From a virus, in IMG/VR virus record IMGVR_UViG_3300046674_000102, positions 1-41,906 of that record: DNA of 41,906 nucleotides; one strand, given 5' to 3'. The notes under the pieces were generated by a model. That model was not told where the DNA came from. It worked only from the letters and a program-made list of their open reading frames with translations, and searched no databases. Shown here one piece after another: positions 1 to 6,720 of this stretch. A program made the translations under genes and the position numbers. Position 1 is the first letter of the stretch, and the number at the start of each line of letters is the position of its first letter.

Positions 1-127
1 CCGGCGCCAAAGGTCCAGAAGGTCAACCCCACGGAAGGCTAGGTCAGCCTCAATGGCATCCCCGTGATCACGAATCAGCCCAAGAAGGCTTAGGAGTTTC
101 CCGCGCCCACAGCCTCGCCGGCCACCT
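1..127. repeat. Contig-end overlap (left copy)
   Basis: The first 127 bases are identical to the last 127 (41780-41906). This is most simply the k-mer overlap of a circularised or circularly permuted assembly, not a biological terminal repeat, because it falls inside the tail-chaperone gene. The 127-base length equals a common maximum assembler k-mer, which supports an artefact. Confidence 0.93.
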
Positions 128-344
128 TGAAGAACTGGCCCAGGTCCGCCACCTTGCGGTTGGTCACCCGGAAAGTCTTGTACTGCTCATCACCCAGAAG
201 CGCCTTGAGCGCGTGCGTCATCCGCTGGTCATCAACGGCTTCAAGCACGTCGATGTCCCACTCGTCAGCCGGGGGAACCAGGTAGGTGTCACCGTTGAAC
301 TCAACGGAAACGGGGGTACCCAGTGCATCGTTCTTCGTAGCCAT
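90..344 (-). CDS. Tail assembly chaperone, zero-frame product (gpG-like)
   Basis: An 84-residue protein between the major tail protein and the tape measure gene, the standard place for the lambda gpG-type chaperone that coats the tape measure before tail tube polymerisation. The ATG at 342-344 is preceded by a good ribosome site (AAGGAG). The body is acidic (VPPADEWDIDVLEAVDD) and ends GAGNS. The heptamer GGGAAAC lies four codons from the end, in the correct phase for -1 slippage. Slippage would join it to the open frame at 41486-41881 once the circle is closed, giving a fusion of about 212 residues. The assignment rests on position, size and slippery site rather than on a strong sequence signature. 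Confidence 0.85.
   Translation of the reverse strand: MATKNDALGTPVSVEFNGDTYLVPPADEWDIDVLEAVDDQRMTHALKALLGDEQYKTFRVTNRKVADLGQFFKVAGEAVGAGNS
96..102 (-). promoter_or_regulatory. Programmed -1 ribosomal frameshift site GGGAAAC
   Basis: On the minus strand the codons read GCG GGA AAC, containing a perfect X XXY YYZ heptamer. A -1 shift bypasses the TAA at 90-92 and continues through the contig junction into the frame ending at 41486. The same heptamer appears in the duplicated end at 41875-41881. G/GT-type frameshifting is established for siphovirus tail chaperones. Confidence 0.85.
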
Positions 345-386
345 GCTGGTTATCTCCTTAGCGCGGGTGGTGATGGGTGGATTAGA

Positions 387-424
387 AGCGGGACCAGGCC
401 CCCACCCAGAAGCCTGGCCCCGCT
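387..424 (-). terminator. Hairpin between major tail protein and chaperone
   Basis: An inverted repeat (agcggg/ccaggc paired with gcctgg/cccgct) with a 12-base loop lies in the 85-bp gap between the tail protein stop and the chaperone start. There is no U run. It may attenuate transcription, lowering chaperone and tape-measure output below that of the tail tube subunit. Confidence 0.45.
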
Positions 425-429
425 GGTCA

Positions 430-987
430 TTACGCGGCAGCGTTCGCCGTGTCGTTGTCGTAGTCCACGTACAGGACGTCATCCGTGTCCGGGTAGATAG
501 TGATGGTCAGCTCAAACGCCTGCATGTCTGCTTCGCTGAGCGCGACTTCACCAACCGCCGTGATCTCACCCGTGGGGATGTGCCGGCGCCGGGTAATGTC
601 CCCGTCCACCAGCTCAAGGACGAAGCTGCGCTTGTCAGACTTCGGAATCTTCACAGTGCGCTTGTTAACGCCGGCCGTGGTGGTCACGGTGGAGCCAGGG
701 TTCACCAGCCCGAACACAACCAGGTTGTCCTCAAGGCACGTCACCGTGATGGAGCGCTTGTGCTTGCTCCGCTTCGTGCGGATGAGCTTGCCACCCCATG
801 CGTAGAAGTCCGTGGAGTCTTCGTCCCGGGCCTCAGAAGCGCCATCCTCAGACAGGAGACCAACGGGCTTCCATGCCGGGACAGAGCCCATGGCGTCATC
901 AAGGTCAGCGGGAAGAGCCGTAGCGACCGGGGCACTCCACAGGTCAGCCCCTTCCCATAGTCGGGGGTTGTTCACGTTGCCGCTCAC
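430..987 (-). CDS. Major tail protein (tail tube subunit)
   Basis: A 185-residue protein expected to polymerise into the tail tube. It sits directly between the tail terminator gene and the tail chaperone, as in most siphoviruses, and its size is typical. The centre alternates short beta-strand-like segments (SITVTCLEDNLVVFGLV), as expected for the tube fold. The start is GTG at 985-987, overlapping the previous stop as GTGA, so translation is coupled to the tail terminator gene. The tail has an acidic stretch and a run of three alanines. No extra Ig-like domain is visible. The call comes from order, length and composition. Confidence 0.82.
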   Translation of the reverse strand: MSGNVNNPRLWEGADLWSAPVATALPADLDDAMGSVPAWKPVGLLSEDGASEARDEDSTDFYAWGGKLIRTKRSKHKRSITVTCLEDNLVVFGLVNPGSTVTTTAGVNKRTVKIPKSDKRSFVLELVDGDITRRRHIPTGEITAVGEVALSEADMQAFELTITIYPDTDDVLYVDYDNDTANAAA

Positions 988-1385
988 GCGGTCTCCATTT
1001 CCGTTCCCCGTGCGGAGAACTCAACAGCGAATGAGTAACGCGGCTGGCCGGACGCTGAGTCAGGCAGCCACATGGGGCCGGAAACTTCCGACACGTTATA
1101 GACGGTGGTCTCGCCACGCTTGCCGGCCATTGCCATCACGTACGCGCGCACCCGCTTCATCAGCTCTTCTGCGCCCTCTTCGCTGTCAGACCAGCACTCA
1201 ACATCAATGCGGGGCCGGTCAATGATCAGCGACTTGCGTAGCCCACCCAGGCGCTCAATGCGGATGAACTCCGCCGGCCTGGGATCAGGTACACGAGAGA
1301 AGACGGAAGCGCCGGGAAGGGCTTCACGCAGGTATTCGATGGCGACCAGCACAGCGTCAGGGAAGACGACTACTGGTCTGCTCAC
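984..1385 (-). CDS. Tail terminator protein
   Basis: A 133-residue protein, the likely ring that caps the tail tube and joins it to the head (lambda gpU-like role). Early residues read as a partner-binding helix (AVLVAIEYLREALPG) followed by RVPDPRPAEFIRIERLGG and DVECWSDSEEGAEELMKRV, a pattern common in actinophage tail terminators. The start is GTG at 1383-1385, overlapping the preceding TGA as GTGA. Placement before the major tail protein supports the role. Confidence 0.75.
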   Translation of the reverse strand: MSRPVVVFPDAVLVAIEYLREALPGASVFSRVPDPRPAEFIRIERLGGLRKSLIIDRPRIDVECWSDSEEGAEELMKRVRAYVMAMAGKRGETTVYNVSEVSGPMWLPDSASGQPRYSFAVEFSARGTEMETA

Positions 1386-1645
1386 TCGGGATCAGCCGCC
1401 GCATCCATGGCCAGCAGCAGATTCCGCCGGGTGCCTTCGGCCGTTGCGCCATCCTCATAGCCGGCGATCACAGCGGCACGTGCGCGAGTAGGCCCAGGCT
1501 GAGCGTCGACTTGCGTCTGAACACCGACACTGCGAAGGGCAGCGTCTATGTCATGCGCCTTCTGAAGTAGAAGCGCGTGTGTGCGTGGCAGCGTGCCCAG
1601 GCCCCGGATAGCTTCAAAGTTGTATCGCATCCGAACGCCACTCAT
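1382..1645 (-). CDS. Small head-tail joining or tail-completion protein
   Basis: An 87-residue protein between the head-tail stopper and the tail terminator, the slot usually held by an HK97 gp10-like tail-completion protein. Its ATG overlaps the upstream TGA (ATGA, 1642-1645) and its stop overlaps the next start (GTGA). The sequence is mostly helical and has an Ala-rich, acidic C-terminus. A second in-frame Met at residue 6 is a possible alternative start. It is shorter than the usual 110-150 residues of the gp10 group, so the exact family is uncertain. Confidence 0.6.
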   Translation of the reverse strand: MSGVRMRYNFEAIRGLGTLPRTHALLLQKAHDIDAALRSVGVQTQVDAQPGPTRARAAVIAGYEDGATAEGTRRNLLLAMDAAADPE

Positions 1646-1986
1646 CCGCTCACCTCCTTGAGCCTTGCTTCACAGTGGTGCAGCCGGCCACCCACCTTGA
1701 AGCGGCCAACCTTGCCGTCAACTTCGAGCGTCAGCCCTTCCCATTCCACGCGGTCAGTTGCCAGCGCCGGGAAGTCCTTACCCTTGGGAGTCATCAGGCG
1801 CCAGCCGGTAACGGCAGTGGCCCGGTCCCCCGTGTCTTCACTGGACGTGTCCGGCTGAACCATCAGGCCCGGGTATGGTGTGCGCGTCGCGCTAGCCCAG
1901 TCACGTTCGCTGGTGGTGTTGCCGTACTTGTCGACCTTGAGTGGAGCCCGGACCAGCGTCACGGTCTCCCCAAAGAGCGCGCTCAT
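1642..1986 (-). CDS. Head-to-tail stopper protein
   Basis: A 114-residue protein with an N-terminal segment (GETVTLVRAPLKVDKYGN) typical of the small beta-barrel stopper or joining proteins that close the portal channel after packaging. A second conserved-looking part contains the GWRLMTPKG motif and a C-terminal strand-rich region. It overlaps its upstream neighbour by ATGA (1983-1986). Context between the adaptor and tail proteins fits an SPP1 gp16-like function. Confidence 0.7.
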   Translation of the reverse strand: MSALFGETVTLVRAPLKVDKYGNTTSERDWASATRTPYPGLMVQPDTSSEDTGDRATAVTGWRLMTPKGKDFPALATDRVEWEGLTLEVDGKVGRFKVGGRLHHCEARLKEVSG

Positions 1987-2516
1987 ATGGTCTTCAGGAC
2001 TGCGAAGGTCCCGCGATAGCGCCCCAGAAGATCCTTATCCGCCTGGCTCAGGCTGGCCCCGATGGTCTCGGATGCGTACGTGACGCTGACCGCTCCAACG
2101 GTTTCCTGCCGTAGGTCATGAGGGTTGCTGAGGACGCGCTGAGCGGCTGTCAGAGCGACTGCCATGACGTCCCCGGGCACTTCTGCGTACCCGTGCGTGA
2201 ACGTCACTGAGACGGCCGCCCACGACCGTACATGCAGGCGCTCAGTCTCTTCGTCCCAGTTGTAGGCCAGCGGCAGCCCGTCACGCGTCACAGAGTCGAC
2301 GGACACGACCGGTCGCAACGGCAGTCGAATGACCCCGTCACAGTCTGGCGTGCGCCTCAGCGTGGTGGTCCGGCGTACGAACTGGTTCCTAGCTTCGCGC
2401 CGGATGATCGCTGAGACCTGGTCCAGCGTGGTTGCAGCGTTGGCCGGAAGGGTGCCCGGGTCCACCTGCATGTGTGCTGCCAGATCATCAACCGTGGCAA
2501 GCGCCGGCAGTGCCAT
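1983..2516 (-). CDS. Head-to-tail adaptor (connector) protein
   Basis: A 177-residue protein starting at ATG 2514-2516 (MALPALATVDDLAAHM). A preceding AAGGGG ribosome site favours this start over an upstream in-frame Met. The N-terminal helical region (DQVSAIIRREARNQF) is followed by PLRPVVSVDSVTRDG and a hydrophobic helix near VPGDVMAVALTAAQRVL. This is the layout of SPP1 gp15 / HK97 gp6-like adaptors, which form the ring below the portal. It lies after the capsid gene and before the stopper. Confidence 0.78.
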   Translation of the reverse strand: MALPALATVDDLAAHMQVDPGTLPANAATTLDQVSAIIRREARNQFVRRTTTLRRTPDCDGVIRLPLRPVVSVDSVTRDGLPLAYNWDEETERLHVRSWAAVSVTFTHGYAEVPGDVMAVALTAAQRVLSNPHDLRQETVGAVSVTYASETIGASLSQADKDLLGRYRGTFAVLKTI

Positions 2517-2530
2517 GGGCACCCCTTCCG

Positions 2531-2692
2531 TTACTTCGTGTCCTGTGCTCCGCACTCCTGGCAGCGCGTGACCGTGACCTCAGGGGCATCCCCAGGCGGA
2601 AGAGCCTTGAACTCTTCCACCCGGGAACCCTTGCAGTCTTCGGCATGCTCTAGCTCAGGAGTGGCCACCTCAGCGCGCTTGCGCGGGGGCAT
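2531..2692 (-). CDS. Small protein with CxxC pair next to capsid gene
   Basis: A 53-residue protein starting MPPRKRAEV, with ATG at 2690-2692 eight bases behind a strong AAGGAGG ribosome site. It begins with a basic patch and has three cysteines, including a C-terminal CQECG pair that could bind metal. It lies between the capsid and adaptor genes. Small proteins of this type at this position are common in actinophages and have no established role. Confidence 0.7.
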   Translation of the reverse strand: MPPRKRAEVATPELEHAEDCKGSRVEEFKALPPGDAPEVTVTRCQECGAQDTK

Positions 2693-2704
2693 GAACCAGC
2701 CTCC

Positions 2705-3652
2705 TTAGCTGTTGAGAACGCCGGTCAGTCGGGCAGCGCCCTTGCCGCCGAAGACAGCCAGACCCGTGTAGAACTCAAGACGCGTCCGGTAGACCGGCTT
2801 CGTGTCAAGCTCACCCAGGTCCCGAACCTGCACCCCACCGTTGGTGAGACCGGTCACGGCCTGGTCACCCTCAGCCTGGCCGAACTTCACGGCGTAGATG
2901 CTGGAAGCCGTGCCGGAAGCCGTGCCCTGGGTCTCCGTCTGGGGGATGATGTCCACGCCAGCCGCCGTCTGGCCAATGTCCAGAAGGGCAATGCCGTTGT
3001 ACGTCGCGACCATCTTCTGAGTCAGCGTGTCCTTGATCATCTCAACGCCACCCAGGCGCCGCGCGCTGGACTTGATGCGGCTGATCACCTTGGCGTTGGC
3101 GTACAGGGCGCCGTTGCCGCCGTTGAGGCCCGGGACCTGAGCAATGAGCGCGTCAAGCGCGTCAAAGAAGTCGTGCCCGGCAGCCACAGGGCCAAGGCCG
3201 TTGGTAGCCGCCGGCATGACCTGAGCGCCGGTCAGACGCTTCTTGAGGCCGTCGAAGCCGTTCGCGTCAACGGCCGTGTCACCGTTGATGAAGTGGTCCT
3301 GAAACTTGTACGAAGCGGCCTTGACCTTGAGACGAGTCTGCACAGCGCGCTGATCGTTCAGGTTGCCGCGAGTCTGGACGATGAACCGGTCAACATCAGC
3401 GTCACCACCCAGGATGACCAGCTTCTCAGACTTGGGGTTAACCGTACCGGTGGACTCAGTGTAGGACCCGTTCACGGCGCGGAACTCAACGCCCGGTAGC
3501 GTGGCCTCTTCGTTGTACGCGTACGCGTTGCCCTGGATCGTCAGGAACGGGATGCGGTCGAGAACCGAGGATTCCTGAACGAAGGTCTCTAGAACGCCGC
3601 GCTGTAGGTCATCCTGAGACAGCTTCGCGGACTCAGCCAGAGTTAGTGCCAT
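2705..3652 (-). CDS. Major capsid protein (HK97 fold)
   Basis: A 315-residue protein expected to form the head shell. The N-terminus (MALTLAESAKLSQDDLQRG) and the downstream block (FLTIQGNAYAYNEEATLPG) match the N-arm and E-loop region of actinophage HK97-type capsids. The segment after NLNDQRAVQTRLKVKAAS reads as the spine helix. It has no long cleavable N-terminal delta domain; a separate scaffold gene lies just upstream. The ATG at 3650-3652 follows a TTAGGAG site. The 22-bp palindrome at 3676-3697 sits in front of it. Confidence 0.92.
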   Translation of the reverse strand: MALTLAESAKLSQDDLQRGVLETFVQESSVLDRIPFLTIQGNAYAYNEEATLPGVEFRAVNGSYTESTGTVNPKSEKLVILGGDADVDRFIVQTRGNLNDQRAVQTRLKVKAASYKFQDHFINGDTAVDANGFDGLKKRLTGAQVMPAATNGLGPVAAGHDFFDALDALIAQVPGLNGGNGALYANAKVISRIKSSARRLGGVEMIKDTLTQKMVATYNGIALLDIGQTAAGVDIIPQTETQGTASGTASSIYAVKFGQAEGDQAVTGLTNGGVQVRDLGELDTKPVYRTRLEFYTGLAVFGGKGAARLTGVLNS

Positions 3653-3675
3653 AGTGGCAATCTCCTAATGGTTGG

Positions 3676-3697
3676 CACCTACGAAAGTTCGGAGGTG
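3676..3697. promoter_or_regulatory. 22-bp palindrome, copy 1 (scaffold-capsid gap)
   Basis: A near-perfect inverted repeat, half-site CACCTACGAA, centre AG, then TTCGGAGGTG. It is one of ten genome copies and lies in the gap between the scaffold stop and the capsid ribosome site. It is proposed as an operator or stoperator-like site. Confidence 0.75.
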
Positions 3698-3698
3698 G

Positions 3699-4268
3699 TT
3701 ACTTGCCTGCCTTGCCGTAAGCGCGTCGCATGCGCTCTTCGGGAGTAGCGGGCTCAGGCTCAGCGGAAGGCGTCTTGCCTCCGCCAACGTCACCCCACGG
3801 CTTCGCTCCGGACTCAGCCGCCAGATAGGGCTTGTCCTTGAGAAGCTGGTCGACGGCAGCCTTGATGGCCTCTTCGCCGCTGACCTCAGTGGGCTTGATG
3901 TACAGGAGCGCGTCAGCCGGGTCCTGTAGACGTCCCTTGGCCTCAGCCTTGATGGAAGTCTCAGCAATCTGAGCGGTGAACTCCGCCCGGATCTCCGTCT
4001 TGATGGCCTCAAGGTCAGTGCCCTTGACCGCAGCGTTGGACCGCTGTAGCCGGGTCACCTCAGCCTTGAGAGTGTCGCGCTCCTTCTCGGCAGCCTTACG
4101 AGCATCGCGCTCCGTCTTGAGTGCCTTCTTGCCAGCGTCGCCCAGTCCGTCATCAGGCTCCGTTGCCGGGTCCGTGGTCGGGTCAGTTGCCGGGTCCGTC
4201 TGGGGCTCAGTTGCCGGGTCGGCAGCCGGGTCCGTAGCCGGGGCAGGGGCAGTGGTGGGCTCAGCCAT
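3699..4268 (-). CDS. Capsid scaffold protein
   Basis: A 189-residue protein encoded directly upstream of the capsid gene, the usual scaffold position. It starts with a low-complexity stretch of repeated (T/A)DPAT units (residues about 10-40). A strongly charged helical part follows (KTERDARKAAEKERDTLKAE) that should form a coiled coil. It has a short basic C-terminus (RMRRAYGKAGK), where scaffolds commonly bind the capsid. No protease motif is visible. The ATG at 4266-4268 lies behind GGAG. It should direct procapsid assembly and then leave the head. Confidence 0.85.
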   Translation of the reverse strand: MAEPTTAPAPATDPAADPATEPQTDPATDPTTDPATEPDDGLGDAGKKALKTERDARKAAEKERDTLKAEVTRLQRSNAAVKGTDLEAIKTEIRAEFTAQIAETSIKAEAKGRLQDPADALLYIKPTEVSGEEAIKAAVDQLLKDKPYLAAESGAKPWGDVGGGKTPSAEPEPATPEERMRRAYGKAGK

Positions 4269-4280
4269 TAGGAATCGCTC

Positions 4281-5264
4281 CTATGTGATGTAGCCATGCT
4301 TCTTGAGCAAGGCAATTTGAAGCTCACGATTTCCGTGCGCGTTCTTGAGAATCTGCTCAGGCATCAGGCGCGCTTCACGCGTGCGGGCATACCGCTGACC
4401 CGGGGTCTTCGCGAAGCCTTCGGCTCTCAGCGCCTTACCGCCAATGCCTCGCTTCGTAGTGCCCTCAGTGGTCACCTGCTTGCCTGTGCTGGTGGTGGCC
4501 ATACCGCGTCGCGCGTTGACCACCTGCCCCATGTCAGCCCCGTTCTCAAGTGCGTCAGCCCCGGCAGTGCCGAAGCGCTTACGGCGCTCTTCAGGGGTCA
4601 TCGACTTGAACAGGTCTTCGGGGCTGCCGGCGGTCTCCCGTGACATCCACTCTTCGTGGCTCATGGGCTCCATACCGCAATCACACTTCGGATGGCGCTT
4701 GAAGCCCTCAGAGTGTGTGTACTGCCGGCCGGCAAGGATGATGCATCGCGAGCAAGCCGGTAGCTTGACCACTCGGACATAGCCGTAACAGCGGGGCTCA
4801 GCGGTCATCGCGACCTGTGTAGCCGTTCGTGCTGTGTCGGCAATCGTGGTGGCAACAAGCATTCCCATCTGAGCCATGCCCCGTGCTAGGGCAACGTCAG
4901 CGGGCAGGCCAGCCGCTAGGGCTTGACCCGTGGTGATAGCCGGGACGTACAGGAGCGTTGCCAGTGGCCGGCCATCCATGGCCAGACCTGCAAGCGACCC
5001 AGCGTTCAGGGTGGCTACTGCCTCAACCCCTGCCCCCTGTGCCAGCATCGCGCCAGTCACGAAGGCTTGGGCGCCTTGAGCCGCTGAGAGTTGCCCGGCA
5101 ATCACAGCGTTGAGAATCAGCCGCCCGGTATTGCCTTGCAGGGCAGCGAAGATGCGGTCAGGGGGCACGTCGGACCAGAGCGCTTGAACGGCACTCACAA
5201 CGCCTGACGTGATCCCCTGCACCACTTCATACCGGGTGGCTGCCAACGTGGCTGATGTAGCCAC
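4281..5264 (-). CDS. MuF-like head morphogenesis protein
   Basis: A 327-residue protein between portal and scaffold. The first half is an alanine-rich helical region. The middle has a cysteine/histidine cluster (KLPACSRCIILAGRQY followed by RHPKCDCGMEP) characteristic of MuF-type minor capsid proteins of actinophages, which are injected or internal head proteins. The C-terminus is basic. The start is GTG at 5262-5264 behind AAGGGGG. No separate capsid protease was found. Confidence 0.8.
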   Translation of the reverse strand: MATSATLAATRYEVVQGITSGVVSAVQALWSDVPPDRIFAALQGNTGRLILNAVIAGQLSAAQGAQAFVTGAMLAQGAGVEAVATLNAGSLAGLAMDGRPLATLLYVPAITTGQALAAGLPADVALARGMAQMGMLVATTIADTARTATQVAMTAEPRCYGYVRVVKLPACSRCIILAGRQYTHSEGFKRHPKCDCGMEPMSHEEWMSRETAGSPEDLFKSMTPEERRKRFGTAGADALENGADMGQVVNARRGMATTSTGKQVTTEGTTKRGIGGKALRAEGFAKTPGQRYARTREARLMPEQILKNAHGNRELQIALLKKHGYIT

Positions 5265-5273
5265 TGGGCCCCC

Positions 5274-6680
5274 TTACTGAGCGGCTGGTAGCGCTGCCGC
5301 AGGTTCATCCGGCTTCGCGCCGAACAGACCAGCGATGTTGCCCCCGACGATGGCCGCTGCCTGGTCATCCCTCATGGACTTCCAGCGCTCAATCTCTTCC
5401 GGCGTGGTGTCCGGCATGCGCTCCCACAGGGCTTCATCCGGGACGTTGATTGCCTTGTACTTCGTAAGCGCGTCCGCGTACTGGGCTTCGGAGCGGAACT
5501 GAGCATCGCGCCAGACCACAGAGCCCATGGACAGAGCCTCAGCACGGGCAGCGTCGCCAGCCGCTAGGGCTTCCAGCCTGACTATCTCGCGAAGCGCCGC
5601 ACCGAAATACCGTTGCCGTTCCTGCACCTTTGCCACTAGGCCGGCCTCAGAAGCCACCAGGGCATCAGCGCTGATGTTGACCATTTCCCCAGTCAGGTAG
5701 GACGGGGGTGTGCGCGTCTGAGCGGCAATGTGGCGGACGGCAGTCTCAATAACGCTGGTGTAGTTCGTCAGATCAGCGGCACTGAACTCCGCAATCTGAG
5801 CCCCTTCACGCTCAAGCCAGAGAAGCCGGTCCTTGCGGAACCGGTCAATCGGCATGTCCTCTTCGCCGATGATCTCCCCGTCTTCGTCAAGGATCTCCTT
5901 TGTGGGGCGATCCATTCCCAGCACAGCGCGCGCGGGTACGGCCCGTTCATCAGCCGCTGTCATCAGGTGCGCCCACAGGGTGTTGACGCTGTCCTGTAGC
6001 GGCGCCACGCTGGCAATTTCACTGGTGGGCTTCCCGCGCAAGCGCGCCCGGTTCTCAATGGCCACCAGCGGTACAACGCCCAGGGGATTCCCCAGCGTGC
6101 CGGCGGACACCCAGCCTGCCGCACTGTCTACGGCGTAGCCGAAAGCCGTGTCTGTCCGACGCACCCACAGGTAGACAGCATCCGGGTAGAAGAGCGAAGC
6201 TCGCTCCTGGTTACCGTCACGCCAGACAAGGAGACCAGCGCGACGCACCCGGCGCTTACCCGGAACGTAGTCAACGGTGGCCTGCCGCACGTCATGAAAC
6301 GTGATCTCAGTGTTGACGCCATCCGACTTCCAGACCAGGCCATAGGAGCGGCCGGCAATCAGCGCCTCAAGGAAGGCTAGGCCAACCTCAACGTCAGCTT
6401 CGTTCCGGCGCCACGCGTCCCATGCCTTGCTGTCCATCGTTCCGTCATTGAGGCGGAAGGCGATAGGCACCAGGCGCTCAACGGTCGCGTCCGGAACCAC
6501 CTGACACCAGTTGTCAGAGAAGTTGTCGAACAGCTCACCGGTCTGGGCCCGGAACTCCGGGGACGTGAACTTGAGCGGAACGTTGCCGTTGTAGTAGTCG
6601 GACCAGCGCTCAGCGGCACCAGCACGTCGTGTCAGCTTCGCATACAGGTAGTTGAGGTCTTCTAGCGGGGTTAGCGCCAC
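5274..6680 (-). CDS. Portal protein
   Basis: A 468-residue protein of the SPP1 gp6-like portal family. It forms the dodecameric ring through which DNA enters and leaves. Recognisable parts are the N-terminal ERWSDYYNGNVPLKF block, the central VVPLVAIENRARLRG segment with its PLQDSVNTLWAHLMTAADERA helix, and the TRTPPSYLTGEMVNISADAL segment near the channel region. Length is typical. The start is GTG at 6678-6680. It follows the large terminase gene after a 40-bp gap that contains palindrome copy 2. Confidence 0.92.
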   Translation of the reverse strand: MALTPLEDLNYLYAKLTRRAGAAERWSDYYNGNVPLKFTSPEFRAQTGELFDNFSDNWCQVVPDATVERLVPIAFRLNDGTMDSKAWDAWRRNEADVEVGLAFLEALIAGRSYGLVWKSDGVNTEITFHDVRQATVDYVPGKRRVRRAGLLVWRDGNQERASLFYPDAVYLWVRRTDTAFGYAVDSAAGWVSAGTLGNPLGVVPLVAIENRARLRGKPTSEIASVAPLQDSVNTLWAHLMTAADERAVPARAVLGMDRPTKEILDEDGEIIGEEDMPIDRFRKDRLLWLEREGAQIAEFSAADLTNYTSVIETAVRHIAAQTRTPPSYLTGEMVNISADALVASEAGLVAKVQERQRYFGAALREIVRLEALAAGDAARAEALSMGSVVWRDAQFRSEAQYADALTKYKAINVPDEALWERMPDTTPEEIERWKSMRDDQAAAIVGGNIAGLFGAKPDEPAAALPAAQ

Positions 6681-6697
6681 GGGGTCCCCCTTCTAGG

Positions 6698-6719
6698 CAC
6701 CTACGAATATTCGGACGTG
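6698..6719. promoter_or_regulatory. 22-bp palindrome, copy 2 (terminase-portal gap)
   Basis: Half-site CACCTACGAA, centre TA, then TTCGGACGTG, with one arm mismatch. It lies between the large terminase stop and the portal ribosome site. Confidence 0.7.
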
Positions 6720-6720
6720 G

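Noticed and set aside
286-960. Long plus-strand open frame opposite the major tail protein
   Set aside because: It is the antisense shadow of a clear structural gene in GC-rich DNA; no ribosome site and poor composition. The same applies to other long plus-strand frames, such as 27181-28818, 32678-33535 and 18952-19896.
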